Assembly (NCBI RefSeq): GCF_013393945.1
Contig: NZ_CP040297.1
Coordinates: forward strand, 3,814,001 to 3,878,000
Source: Nostoc sp. TCL26-01
Lineage (GTDB): Bacteria; Cyanobacteriota; Cyanobacteriia; Cyanobacteriales; Nostocaceae
Reading direction: 5' to 3'
Length of the DNA: 64,000 bases
How positions within the stretch are numbered: the stretch's first letter is position 1; every line of letters begins with the position of its first letter. Below are positions 9,182 to 17,311 of the stretch, in pieces. The notes under the pieces are model-generated. The model saw only the letters and a program-made list of their open reading frames with translations, did no database searches and was not told the origin of the DNA. A program made the position numbers and the translations under genes.

Positions 9182-9619
9182 ATGCTGTATAATATGTTCA
9201 AAATATTGCCAGTTGCATTGGTTGCAGCTACTATCTTGGTAGCAACCGTAGATCAGTCAAAAACAACATTAGCTGGAACTTGTGCTTCTAATTGTGGGGA
9301 AAAAGCACTGCAATTTACGCCGGGACAACGTGTGCGGGTAGAAGTGGTAAATAATACGCCTAATTTAGTAGAACTAGAAAAATTGCAAGGTACTACTCCT
9401 ATCTTGCTGCGGCCAAAACAGAAATTACAACTAGAACAGAGAGACACTACAGAACCCAATATTTCTCTGGTGTTTTGGGAGAAAGAAGGAAGATCATTAC
9501 AAGCTATTGTGTCTAAACCAAATATTGGGACTTTGCGGGTAGAATTACGTCCTACTTGGCGAGTTCCTGGCGATCGCTCTGTCTATATACTAGATGATGG
9601 TCGTGTAAACATCCTCTAA
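9182..9619 (+). CDS. Secreted protein of unknown function
   Basis: This is a 145-residue protein with an N-terminal hydrophobic segment (ILPVALVAATILVATV), which is a likely signal peptide. The mature region contains a CASNCG pair of cysteines and VRVEVVNNTPNLVELEKL. It ends in a region rich in beta-strand-like residues (WRVPGDRSVYILDDGRVNIL). The predicted location is periplasm or cell surface. The start could be ATG 9182 or ATG 9194. The next gene begins 10 bp after the stop, so the two may be cotranscribed. No family is recognised. Confidence 0.7.
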   Translation: MLYNMFKILPVALVAATILVATVDQSKTTLAGTCASNCGEKALQFTPGQRVRVEVVNNTPNLVELEKLQGTTPILLRPKQKLQLEQRDTTEPNISLVFWEKEGRSLQAIVSKPNIGTLRVELRPTWRVPGDRSVYILDDGRVNIL

Positions 9620-9629
9620 AACCATCATC

Positions 9630-9947
9630 ATGATTTTGGAAGCAGTAATGCTCAGTGTCAAACGTGGTACTGAGCAAGACTTTGAAAGTACATTCCAGCA
9701 AGCCGCAAATATTATTTCGGCAATGAATGGTTATATCTCCCATGAACTACATCGCTGCATCGAAGTTGAGGGAAGATATTTATTATTGGTGAAATGGTCA
9801 ACTTTAGAAGCTCACACAGTCGGGTTTAGAGGTTCGGCTGAATATCAAGAATGGAAAAAACTCCTCCACCATTTTTATGACCCATTTCCCACCGTTGAAC
9901 ATTTTCAACTCATCTCAGGCGGGAATTTAGCTGATAAATTGCCATAG
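9630..9947 (+). CDS. Antibiotic biosynthesis monooxygenase (ABM) domain protein
   Basis: The 105 residues fit one ferredoxin-like ABM domain. The N-terminal strand is ILEAVMLSVKRG, and a helix carries FESTFQQAANIISAMNGY. The central part HRCIEVEGRYLLLVKWST and the EYQEWKKLLHHFYDPFP helix follow in the usual order. Family members are small cytoplasmic dimers that oxidise aromatic compounds or degrade heme, though many have no known substrate. It follows the secreted protein gene by 10 bp. The broken response regulator follows immediately. Confidence 0.82.
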   Translation: MILEAVMLSVKRGTEQDFESTFQQAANIISAMNGYISHELHRCIEVEGRYLLLVKWSTLEAHTVGFRGSAEYQEWKKLLHHFYDPFPTVEHFQLISGGNLADKLP

Positions 9948-9960
9948 ATAAGTACATTTA

Positions 9961-10588
9961 TTGTTTGATTTGCTTAGTGAACAGGGTTATCGAGTAGCGA
10001 TCGCCAAAAATGGGGAAACTGCCCTACAAAGAATGCAAACATCCCAACCCAACTTAATTTTGTTGGATGTGATGATGCCGAGGATTGATGGTTTTGAAAC
10101 TTGTCAAAAACTCAAAGCCAATCCCACGACTAAAGAGATTCCGGTGATTTTCATGACGGCGCTGTCTGATACCAATTCACTAAAAATCTGATACAGATCC
10201 AAACACGGAAACCCTTGTAGAACAAGGCTTTCTTAATTTTGAATTTTGTTAGCGCAGCGTAAAGCCTTCTCTTTCAGAGACGCTAACGCGAACGGCATAG
10301 CTTCTCTACGAGACGCTACGCGAACGCTTAGAGCGAGTCCGCGATAGCGCAGCGTTAGCGACGCAGGAGCGTCGCGTCATTTTGAATTTTGAATTGGTAT
10401 GACACCGTGGATAAAATCAAAGGCTTGAGTTTGGGTGCTGTGGACTACATCACCAAACCAATTCAGCAGAAGAAGTGATAGCCCGCATCCAAGTACATCT
10501 GCAATTACGGAATGCTACTCGCATTATGGAACAACGCACAGATGAACTCAATCAAGCACTAGAAAGCCTCAAACCATTTTATTTCTGA
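9961..10588 (+). pseudogene. Response-regulator receiver remnant split by a MITE
   Basis: The first part (9961-10166) encodes a receiver domain lacking its N-terminal strand and acidic pair. It keeps the phospho-acceptor strand LILLDVMMPRIDGFE and the VIFMTALSD segment. A 230-bp element follows. After it the frame resumes as DTVDKIKGLSLGAVDYITKP, exactly as receivers continue. A second lesion, one missing base near 10471, shifts the frame before EEVIARIQVHLQLRN. The coding remnant ends at 10588 shortly after QRTDELNQALESL, where hybrid regulators usually continue into an output or kinase domain. It is therefore truncated at both ends, interrupted and frameshifted. Confidence 0.88.
10167..10402. 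mobile_element. MITE-like element, copy B, carrying a nested repeat block
   Basis: Ends TACCAATTC / GAATTGGTA lie at 10170 and 10399, flanked by TGA duplicates (10167-10169 and 10400-10402). Removing the element plus one TGA restores the receiver frame ALSDTVDKIKG. It matches copy A at 6114-6207 in opposite orientation, except for an extra block of about 132 bp at 10249-10380. That block is made of sequences such as GCTTCTCTACGAGACGCTAC, a type of small repeat common in Nostoc. Confidence 0.85.
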
Positions 10589-10617
10589 CTTCTGAATTCT
10601 TCTTCAATTGCACTAAT

Positions 10618-11523
10618 CTACTTCAGTAATTTAATTTTTTCCTTGTTTGAACCATACAGTTCAATGAATCTTTTAAATAATAACATATTAGCCTGTTGAG
10701 AAAACTTACTTAACTTGTATACACGCTCTATATTAGTTTCAGCCAAACTGCGTAAATAAGGCAAATCTTCAAATAAAGTCAAACAAGAAGCAAAATGTAA
10801 TAATATTTGTAAAAAAGGTTTAGGCCAATCTAAATCACTATAAATCTCTATAAATAGCTGGTGTTCCATTTCCTGCAAAGGAAAAGCATAAAATATCACT
10901 ATGATTCTTTTGTTATCGTAAACTGGAATACTCAATTCAATTGTATATGGACTATGTAAAATGAGATCAACCTCAACTATTGGTTGTCTCCAAATCCTTA
11001 AAGCATTAACAGGTGAGTCTAAAAGTGTAGTAAATTTAATAATACCACCAAAACTAGTTGTTTGAAAATCATTTATACCGAGAATTTTCAGGTTATTTAA
11101 ACTAAACTTGTGAACAGTTTCTAAATGTTTTAGGTTCAAAAGATGGTAAATTTGACAAAAATAAGGAAATGGCAAAATATATTCCTGGCTAATCATATGC
11201 CGTTTTTTCAACCCAAATTTATCGGTTTGATTGAGGTATGAGCAACCTGTATTTTCATCCAGGCTATTTTCTGGTTTAAGATATAGCCAACTGACAAAAA
11301 AGAAAGCTGTTGTCAGAAGTTGAAATATTTCTGTTATGGATAACGTACCATCAGCAAAAGCCGCTATACTTCTATCGGTGATGCCAAACAGCCATGACGG
11401 AATCCCCAGAAACCAGACTCCTATTTTAAACTTATTGATAAATTGATAAAATTCTGTTTCTATAGAATTGTGATGCTGTTTTGTTACTAAATGCTGATCA
11501 TGATCAGAAAAATTAACAGGCAT
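10618..11523 (-). CDS. Hypothetical protein with two N-terminal hydrophobic segments
   Basis: This is a 301-residue protein of unknown family. Residues about 32-50 (KIGVWFLGIPSWLFGI) and 65-83 (ITEIFQLLTTAFFFVSWLYL) are hydrophobic and could be membrane helices. The remainder is a mixed polar domain with many leucines and aromatics. The gene is AT-rich, more so than its neighbours, and lies between a pseudogene and a gene-free stretch. That may indicate acquired DNA, but I see no mobile genes beside it. Confidence 0.6.
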   Translation of the reverse strand: MPVNFSDHDQHLVTKQHHNSIETEFYQFINKFKIGVWFLGIPSWLFGITDRSIAAFADGTLSITEIFQLLTTAFFFVSWLYLKPENSLDENTGCSYLNQTDKFGLKKRHMISQEYILPFPYFCQIYHLLNLKHLETVHKFSLNNLKILGINDFQTTSFGGIIKFTTLLDSPVNALRIWRQPIVEVDLILHSPYTIELSIPVYDNKRIIVIFYAFPLQEMEHQLFIEIYSDLDWPKPFLQILLHFASCLTLFEDLPYLRSLAETNIERVYKLSKFSQQANMLLFKRFIELYGSNKEKIKLLK

Positions 11524-12038
11524 AGAAAATAAGTTAAATATTCTTCACTTTATTAATGTTAATAATAAATAATGTAATAAAACTCTACCTTTGGCTGTAA
11601 GATAGAGTGCAGATTGTAATTAATTAAATTCAACAAAATCCTAAAAAATAAATCTGGCGACAGAGGAAAAAATTAAAATATCTATTAGTAATTTCATCAA
11701 GTAAAGTATTTCAGCCTCTCACGATTTTAAGAGAATTTATGGTTTTAGATAATCGACTCATAGCTGATGGTGCAATATCGTTTGCTTAAAAATAGTTATG
11801 TTGCGATAGCGGGACAATGAGGTACGTAGTTAGTGTAGTCACCTACCAAGCTGATTAAAGAAGTCGGGTATCTGGCAACTCCAGGATCAATTCCATAGAC
11901 TATTGCTCAAAAATCATGTAACTTTGACAATTTCTTAGAAAAAGATTGTAATAACTCTGCAAAAAGTTATGAAATTTTTACTATTAAAGCTGTATCATTT
12001 TTAAATATTTTCTCAATATTATTTTTCAGACGGCAGCG
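11524..12038. other. Gene-free AT-rich spacer
   Basis: This 515-bp stretch separates divergently transcribed genes and presumably holds both promoters. I see no open frame of note, RNA gene, strong hairpin or repeat family in it. Confidence 0.5.
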
Positions 12039-12530
12039 ATGACCATCCGCCATGCAATTAAAACTGACTTACCTGCAATTGTAGCCATTTATAATGCTGC
12101 TATTCCTGGGCGTATGGCAACAGCTGATTTAGAACCAGTCACAGTAGAAAGTCGCCTGGCTTGGTTTCAAGGGCGATCGCCTCATCAACGTCCTCTTTGG
12201 GTAATCGAACAAGCAGGAGTAATTGCTGGGTGGTTGAGTTTCCAATCATTCTACGGAAGACCAGCCTACAAATCAACAGCCGAACTCAGTATCTATATTG
12301 CACCAGCTTTCCATCGGTGCGGGTTAGGCAAGCAACTGTTAGCCCAAGCCATTCACGAAAGTCCTAATTTGGGTTTAACAACTCTCATTGGTTATATTTT
12401 TGCTCACAATCATCCCAGTTTAAAGCTGTTTACCACTTTTGAGTTTCAAAAATGGGGATATTTACCCCAAGTCGCTGATTTAGACGGGATCAAAAGAGAT
12501 TTAGTCATCATGGGACGACAAATACCATAA
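12039..12530 (+). CDS. GNAT acetyltransferase, phosphinothricin acetyltransferase-like
   Basis: The 163-residue protein has a complete GNAT fold. The start is IRHAIKTDLPAIVAIYNAA, and the middle carries PLWVIEQAGVIAGWLSF. Next comes ELSIYIAPAFHRCGLGKQLL, which holds the acetyl-CoA-binding Q/RxxGxG-like turn (here HRCGLGK). It ends with LIGYIFAHNHPSLKLFTTFEF. This arrangement is typical of the PAT/YncA-like subgroup, which acetylates amino groups of small molecules such as amino acid analogues. The true substrate is unknown. Confidence 0.88.
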   Translation: MTIRHAIKTDLPAIVAIYNAAIPGRMATADLEPVTVESRLAWFQGRSPHQRPLWVIEQAGVIAGWLSFQSFYGRPAYKSTAELSIYIAPAFHRCGLGKQLLAQAIHESPNLGLTTLIGYIFAHNHPSLKLFTTFEFQKWGYLPQVADLDGIKRDLVIMGRQIP

Positions 12531-12536
12531 AACTAG

Positions 12537-12682
12537 CCCTTTCCAGGTGGATAAAAATTTTAGTTCAAAAATTCCTCTTTGTGTCTCTGTGGCTTCGTGG
12601 TAAAAGGGTAATTGATTTAACCACAAAGACACAGAGTAGTTTTTCACTAGAAGTTCAGAACATTAAAGTCACCTGGAAAGGG
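12537..12682. repeat. Nested palindromic element, copy 2 of the family
   Basis: The outer arms CCCTTTCCAGGTG (12537-12549) and CACCTGGAAAGGG (12670-12682) are perfect inverted repeats. Inside them lies a second pair, CTTTGTGTCTCTGTGG...GTGG and CCACAAAGACACAGAG (about 12577-12636). That inner pair is the same palindrome found at 321-391 and 41784-41846. The rest of the spacer to 12965 holds no gene. Confidence 0.75.
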
Positions 12683-12965
12683 GTAGTCCCATATAATTCT
12701 TCGAGCAAATAAAAAATGATTCACCATTGCCTATTTACTTTTGTGGAGGTTAGTATTGTCTGTAGTAGATAGCATATACTTAAACTTAACCATAAAATTT
12801 TTAAATGTAACTATATACACGTTTTTTTAAGTAGATTTTCGCAATAATAGCATGATAGATAAATTTGGTTCCGGAAAACCATTTGAGGGAACTGGAACTA
12901 AATATTGAACAGGTTGTCATTTCAACCTGAGTAGGTGGAGTAGTTGAGGAGTAACGAGAATTAAT

Positions 12966-13529
12966 ATGTCTGCATCCTATATCTCAGACTCAGTTATTGC
13001 GGGTTCGGATATGACGTGGAGTCAAGAAAAGCAAAACCTACTGATGCAGGGTGAAATTTTAGTGCGAACGCGATCGCATACCACCTGGGGTGGTGCTGTA
13101 TCGGCTTTTATGTATGTACCCTTAGTGCGATCGCAGGTATGGCAGCAGGTGACAGATTACCCTCGTTGGGTACAATACTTTCCTGATATTACCAGAAGCG
13201 AAGTTTTACAACGAGGTGAAGTAAAGCGCCTCTATCAAGCAGCCCAAAAAGCCTTTTTCTTTTTCACCGCCCAAGTCGAGATTTACCTCAACGTTGTCGA
13301 AGTATTAGGACAACAAATTCAATTCCGCATGGAAAAAGGGACTTTCGTTGATTTTACAGCTCGTGTAGAGTTAAAAGATTGTGGTAACGGTACTTTACTA
13401 GCCTATAGTGTTCAAGCCACACCCAGTATTCCCATACCTTCAATGTTGATTCAGCAAGCTATGAACTTTGAGTTACCAGCAAATATGCGGCAAATGCGAC
13501 AAGTGATTTGTCAAAGTCAATCAAGGTAA
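12966..13529 (+). CDS. SRPBCC (START-like) ligand-binding domain protein
   Basis: The protein has 187 residues. Residues about 50-185 match a polyketide cyclase/SRPBCC fold: VPLVRSQVWQQVTDYPRWVQYFPDITRSEVL opens the domain (positions 52-82) and the long C-terminal helix (MLIQQAMNFELPANMRQMRQ) closes it. These domains form a deep pocket for a hydrophobic ligand; in cyanobacteria most members are uncharacterised. No catalytic motif is visible. The gene ends at a clear terminator at 13539-13565. Confidence 0.8.
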   Translation: MSASYISDSVIAGSDMTWSQEKQNLLMQGEILVRTRSHTTWGGAVSAFMYVPLVRSQVWQQVTDYPRWVQYFPDITRSEVLQRGEVKRLYQAAQKAFFFFTAQVEIYLNVVEVLGQQIQFRMEKGTFVDFTARVELKDCGNGTLLAYSVQATPSIPIPSMLIQQAMNFELPANMRQMRQVICQSQSR

Positions 13530-13538
13530 GTCAACAAA

Positions 13539-13565
13539 ACCCCGACTGATTCCACAAGTCGGGGT
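13539..13565. terminator. Bidirectional intrinsic terminator
   Basis: The stem ACCCCGACT / AGTCGGGGT has a 9-nt loop, an A-rich left flank and an AATAAAT right flank. It lies between the convergent SRPBCC and Nif11-like genes and may serve both. Confidence 0.75.
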
Positions 13566-13571
13566 AATAAA

Positions 13572-13814
13572 TTAATGACTAACAACTGATAAACGGTGGC
13601 TAACAATAGGCTGGCTTTCAAACCATACCTGAGTTAGTTCATACTCAGAGAATTTGTAACCGAGACTAGAAGCAAAATTGACTATTTTAGTTTTGTCCCA
13701 ATGATAAGAGCCTAATAAACCCCGACGACGGCAATTAATCAAATATTGTTCATAAATGGTTTTATCTGACATCAAAACTTCATAAAAAGCATACGCTTGC
13801 TCTAAAGACATCAA
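13572..13814 (-). CDS. Nif11-like domain protein
   Basis: The 80-residue protein begins MSLEQAYAFYEVLMSDKTI and contains FASSLGYKFSEYEL. These are the two hallmarks of the Nif11 domain (helix start, then the GYxFtxxEL element). The domain is found near nitrogen fixation genes and as the leader of some ribosomally made peptides. Here no GG cleavage motif, cysteine-rich core or modification enzyme is adjacent, so a peptide-precursor role is not supported. The last residues (PIVSHRLSVVSH) look repeat-derived. The second Met (13811) may be the true start. Confidence 0.75.
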   Translation of the reverse strand: MMSLEQAYAFYEVLMSDKTIYEQYLINCRRRGLLGSYHWDKTKIVNFASSLGYKFSEYELTQVWFESQPIVSHRLSVVSH

Positions 13815-14058
13815 ATTTTATCTCCCAAAATTTTTATTTTTATAGTTAATTAACCATACATTAAATCATCAGATAATTCCGGTTTATAGAATCTGAGAAA
13901 ACTGGATTTTATTTAGTCTTTAAAATATCAATCAAGCTTTATTAAGTCTCTTTTGTTGAAGATACAATGCTTTTAATTAGTTTTGAGGCACGAGAAAACA
14001 TATCAAATAGTGAAGTTTTTGTAAGTATACTCATCCTAGACAAAGGCTAGTTTGAATT

Positions 14059-15099
14059 TTAAAGTGGTTTGACTGCGACGACTTTTGCGGCTTTATCTAC
14101 TTGAAACTCCGACAGTCCAAATTTCTCAATTACGGCGGCGTTGGTTGTTAAGTGGGTACTTATCTCTGCCACTTTGTATTGGCTTTCTTTGGCAGCTAAA
14201 GCCGCAGGTAGTAATAATTGATCTGCTAGGTGTTCATCTACTGGTGCGCCTGTCTGATGAAAATGTAGCAGTTGTTCGCAAGCAATTTCCGCGACTTTTT
14301 CCGACGACAATCGCAACCGTCCAAAGCCACCAAATCCAGTTAAGCTATTTTGATACTCAGCTGTTAAAAAAATTCCTGCCCCTGGAGCGATGCCTTTTTC
14401 TCGCAAAGCTTGTATGGAAACTCTTAAACCGGCTGTGCGTAAAAAATTCTCGGCACGATTTGCCATGCGTTGCGGAATATGGGCTGGTAATTCCGTCGCC
14501 ACAGCTATTCCCCGCACCTGTTGTAAGTTTCCCCGTTCTAGCAAGTTGATAGCGCCGAGTTGACACCCTCCCCGCACCTGCATATTTACTTCTCCCCTAC
14601 CTTGGGGATACCATCCCCAAGCGCCTAATTTGACTTGTGCCTCTATGCCCATACGGCGGAGCATTGGTAGGTAGACTTGTTCAATGTAGGTCATGGTGGG
14701 GCTAAAGATGACATGAGTTCCACCCCGGAGTGTTACTTGAGAGTCGCCATTGGCTAAAGCTAAGGGTAAGAGAATTGTCTGTAAAACTAGAGTGATTGCT
14801 CCAGCTGAACTACCTTGTTGTGCTTCACTCACGTCAAAACTGTAGGTTCCTGCTTGTACCCCACTACCAGGAATGAATTCCAGTATTGTAGAACTCAACG
14901 CATCACCAGACAATTGTGCATGACAAATTCTCGCCGCCGCCCGCACTGCTGTTAAATGTTGTGCGGCTAACCCTGGCTTTTTACGTCCAGCGCGAATTCC
15001 TGTAATGCGTATGGGTTCACCAGTGATGGCGGCTAGACTGAGGGATGTACGTAGGACTTGCCCACCCCCTTCTCCGTAGGAACCGTCAATTTCAATCAT
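14059..15099 (-). CDS. rtcA: RNA 3'-terminal phosphate cyclase
   Basis: The enzyme converts RNA 3'-phosphate ends to 2',3'-cyclic phosphates using ATP. At 346 residues it has the family length. It starts IEIDGSYGEGGGQVLRTSL, contains GGTHVIFSPTMTYIEQVY in the middle, and has the catalytic histidine in PVDEHLADQLLLPAAL near the C-terminus. The start at ATG 15099 fits the conserved N-terminus; an upstream in-frame Met at 15168 would add residues encoded by a dispersed repeat. No rtcB ligase or rtcR regulator is next to it, unlike the enterobacterial operon. Confidence 0.93.
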   Translation of the reverse strand: MIEIDGSYGEGGGQVLRTSLSLAAITGEPIRITGIRAGRKKPGLAAQHLTAVRAAARICHAQLSGDALSSTILEFIPGSGVQAGTYSFDVSEAQQGSSAGAITLVLQTILLPLALANGDSQVTLRGGTHVIFSPTMTYIEQVYLPMLRRMGIEAQVKLGAWGWYPQGRGEVNMQVRGGCQLGAINLLERGNLQQVRGIAVATELPAHIPQRMANRAENFLRTAGLRVSIQALREKGIAPGAGIFLTAEYQNSLTGFGGFGRLRLSSEKVAEIACEQLLHFHQTGAPVDEHLADQLLLPAALAAKESQYKVAEISTHLTTNAAVIEKFGLSEFQVDKAAKVVAVKPL

Positions 15100-15100
15100 G

Positions 15101-15181
15101 CTAATTCGTAATTCGTAACTCTGCTGGCAGCTTGCGCCTACGTCATACTTGCCAAAGATGAAAAGCAAGCTACGTAATTGC
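15101..15181. repeat. Dispersed hairpin repeat, copy 1 (CTTGCGCCTACGT type)
   Basis: TAATTCGTAATTCGTAA is followed by GCTTGCGCCTACGTCATACT, then GCCAAAGATG, and AAGCAAGCTACGTAATT. The block is nearly identical to 23533-23620. GCTTGC/GCAAGC and ACGT arms allow hairpin folding. It lies directly upstream of rtcA. The remaining spacer to 15435 shows no gene. Confidence 0.8.
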
Positions 15182-15435
15182 TGAGGGATACTTTAATTTT
15201 GAATTTCAAATTGTAGCATTTTACTTTTATCAGTATTCATCAGTCCGTCAGGATCAACAATTTTTTAAATTTTAACCGCAGGTAACAATTAATTCTGCCC
15301 ACACCCCACTCCTCTTGCAGATAATCTGCCAGATGGTAGAAACCCTCTCTATCTTGCAAGAGATGCTGATTTTTCCCAAATTGTTAAAGATAGGAGGAGA
15401 AAACACAAATAAACTATTAGATTTTAGGTAAAAAA

Positions 15436-15831
15436 ATGTTGGGAACATTTTTAACAGTCTTAGCAACAGCACTCAGCTTGCTAATTGTTGATTTAGTTGT
15501 GCCTGGTGTGAATATTGCCAACTTCCCGGCTGCTTTAATTGCGGCTGTTGTCATTGGTTTGATTAATGGTTCTGTCAGACCAATTTTATCAGCTTTATCA
15601 TTACCGCTTAACCTTTTAACCTTAGGAGCATTTTCCTTAGTTGTTAACGGTTTATGTTTCTCTTTAGCAGGAGCTTTGGTTCCCGGATTTAGCGTTCATG
15701 GTCTGATAGCTTTCCTTTTGGGGCCTGTGGTGCTGTCTTTCGCTACCACTTTCATTAACAACTATTTTGCTGAAAAGAATCTGGTTTTAAGTGGAGATAC
15801 AAAATCCAGAACCGAATTGCCATCAAGCTAG
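15436..15831 (+). CDS. Phage holin family 4 (superfamily IV) membrane protein
   Basis: This 131-residue protein has about four hydrophobic helices. The first is FLTVLATALSLLIVDLVVPG; later come ALIAAVVIGLINGSVRPIL with the conserved N-x-x-x-R-P element, LGAFSLVVNGLCFSLAGALV and FLLGPVVLSFATTFIN. This is the widespread phage holin 4_2 type membrane protein of bacterial chromosomes. Despite the family name, no prophage genes are present, and a lysis role is unlikely. The charged tail of about 20 residues would be cytoplasmic. Confidence 0.85.
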   Translation: MLGTFLTVLATALSLLIVDLVVPGVNIANFPAALIAAVVIGLINGSVRPILSALSLPLNLLTLGAFSLVVNGLCFSLAGALVPGFSVHGLIAFLLGPVVLSFATTFINNYFAEKNLVLSGDTKSRTELPSS

Positions 15832-15972
15832 AACTTAGTGATAAGGGTTAGTTAAATTGTCTACCTAACCCATTATGTAATGCCAAATGAAAATAGTTCC
15901 TAAGATGGAGTTATTCATTTGGTTTCCTGAGAACAATGTGTTAAACAGAGTCCACAAATAAGCAACAATCCC

Positions 15973-16164
15973 ATGAAATTACTACGTATTCTTCTCGGTT
16001 TATTAGTACCTCCGCTTGGAGTATTCTTAACAGTTGGTGTTGGCCCTACTTTAGTTATTAATGTTTTGCTAACACTCTTAGGCTGGCTTCCTGGTAGTAT
16101 TCACGCTGTTTGGGTAATTGCCAAACACGAAGAAGCCTTCAATAGAGAAGGTGATATTTACTAA
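15973..16164 (+). CDS. YqaE/Pmp3 family small membrane protein
   Basis: The 63-residue protein has two hydrophobic helices: LRILLGLLVPPLGVFLTVGV, with the family PPLGVF motif, and LVINVLLTLLGWLPGSIHAVWVI, with the GWLPGxxHA motif (residues about 30-55). Members (UPF0057) are membrane proteins that respond to salt or cold in plants and yeast; the bacterial role is unclear. It follows the holin-like gene in the same direction after 141 bp and ends at a terminator (16181-16217). Confidence 0.92.
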   Translation: MKLLRILLGLLVPPLGVFLTVGVGPTLVINVLLTLLGWLPGSIHAVWVIAKHEEAFNREGDIY

Positions 16165-16180
16165 GTTTTGACTGGATTTT

Positions 16181-16217
16181 AAATATCCCCGACTGCTTAG
16201 AGAAGTTGGGGATATTT
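16181..16217. terminator. Intrinsic terminator between convergent genes
   Basis: The stem AAATATCCCCGACT / AAGTTGGGGATATTT (one G-T pair) is followed by TATGG. It separates the Pmp3-like gene from the convergent coiled-coil gene. Confidence 0.75.
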
Positions 16218-16233
16218 TATGGTTGTATGGATT

Positions 16234-17034
16234 CTATCTACGTGTGACTTCTTTGTCTTGCTCAGGATGTTCTTTATCCTTAAATAAGTCAGCAGTTGCT
16301 AGGAGTAACTCTCTCAGGGTTTGTTTAATTTGACGCTCTTTTTTGGCGACAGCTGTACCAGCTTCACCAAGCTTATATTCTAATTGCGATCGCTTCTGTT
16401 CTACTTGGGCAGCTACAGCTTCAGCTTGAGGACGGGCTTGATTATACCAGTTTTGCGCCTCATCTAAATAATGTTTGACTTCTTCTGAGCGTCCGCCGTA
16501 GCGGGCAGCTAAATTAGCCCTGACAATGGATAGTTGCGCTTGTAGTTGTGCGTAACGTTTCTTCAATAGTGATGCTTCTTCACTATTTTTGATACTTTCA
16601 ATAGCAGAGTCAATGGCTGTTTTAGTATGAGCTGTTTTTTCCTGACTAGTTTCAGAAATTTCGGCTAGGATGCCATCAACGTCTTGCTGAAATTTATCTT
16701 CTTCGCTATCTAATTGGGCTTGGAGTCTTTGCAATTCTGACTGAGTTTGGACAATTGCGGCGTGTCTTTTGGTGTTAGCGCCTTCGATGGCTCCTTCAAT
16801 TGAGGCTGTGATGTCTTCTTTAATTTCTGTGCTTTTATCTTGAATGTTTTCAATGACAGTTGTAACAGCATCTTTGACAATTGCTCTGATTTCGCTAGAA
16901 CCTTCTTGCAATTCTGAAGTTACTTGAGCAACTGCGGCTTTGACAATTTCTCTAATTCTTTCACTTCTTAATTGTCCAGTTGCTTTTGCTTGTTGTATGT
17001 CTGTTTGAATTTGTTGTTTGATATTATTTGTCAT
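16234..17034 (-). CDS. Long coiled-coil, apolipoprotein-like protein
   Basis: The 266 residues are almost wholly amphipathic helix with no cysteine and little hydrophobic core. Two or three degenerate repeats of about 22 residues are visible at residues 20-85 (IREIVKAAVAQV, IRAIVKDAVTTV, IKEDITASIEGA). Heptad-like stretches follow (LQRLQAQLDSEEDKF, LLKKRYAQLQAQL). It ends with a charged tail. Such proteins often associate with membranes or form filaments. The function is unknown, and homologues may carry loose kinase or chaperone labels that this sequence does not support. Confidence 0.65.
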   Translation of the reverse strand: MTNNIKQQIQTDIQQAKATGQLRSERIREIVKAAVAQVTSELQEGSSEIRAIVKDAVTTVIENIQDKSTEIKEDITASIEGAIEGANTKRHAAIVQTQSELQRLQAQLDSEEDKFQQDVDGILAEISETSQEKTAHTKTAIDSAIESIKNSEEASLLKKRYAQLQAQLSIVRANLAARYGGRSEEVKHYLDEAQNWYNQARPQAEAVAAQVEQKRSQLEYKLGEAGTAVAKKERQIKQTLRELLLATADLFKDKEHPEQDKEVTRR

Positions 17035-17127
17035 TCTTAATTTTTGGTTGTGGGTATACCTTTAATTATGGTGTATTCCTTATGGTTGAGGTACTTCCTT
17101 GAGATAGAATATTTTTTTCAACGCAGC

Positions 17128-17169
17128 GAAAAGTTCTGTAGGAGGGTTTCCCTCCGTAGGAAACTTTTC
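17128..17169. repeat. Hairpin-forming repeat in spacer
   Basis: GAAAAGTT (17128-17135) pairs with AACTTTTC (17162-17169), with an inner GAGGG/CCCTC pair around a TTT loop. It is followed by CGCGGAGGTACGCGGAGT, a G-rich motif type that recurs near 33920 and 41040. Confidence 0.55.
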
Positions 17170-17311
17170 AAGACAGAGGGGCGCGGAGGTACGCGGAGTG
17201 TCGTTTGGCGGTGCATTATGGTATGTGAGGAGTTTTGTATGAAGCTGAGATAATTTGTTGTTAATTTATGGGATGATGGGTAAGGATTTTATGATTATTT
17301 GAGGAAAGGGA

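Noticed and set aside
13572..13814. Nif11-like gene as part of a RiPP biosynthetic cluster
   Set aside because: No lanthionine synthetase, protease-transporter or other modifying enzyme gene is present in the neighbourhood.
14085..14549. 154-codon plus-strand frame within rtcA
   Set aside because: It is antisense to a well conserved gene and shows no family features of its own.
15436..15831. Holin-family protein as a sign of a prophage
   Set aside because: No phage structural, integrase or lysis genes are nearby. This membrane family is common in bacterial chromosomes.
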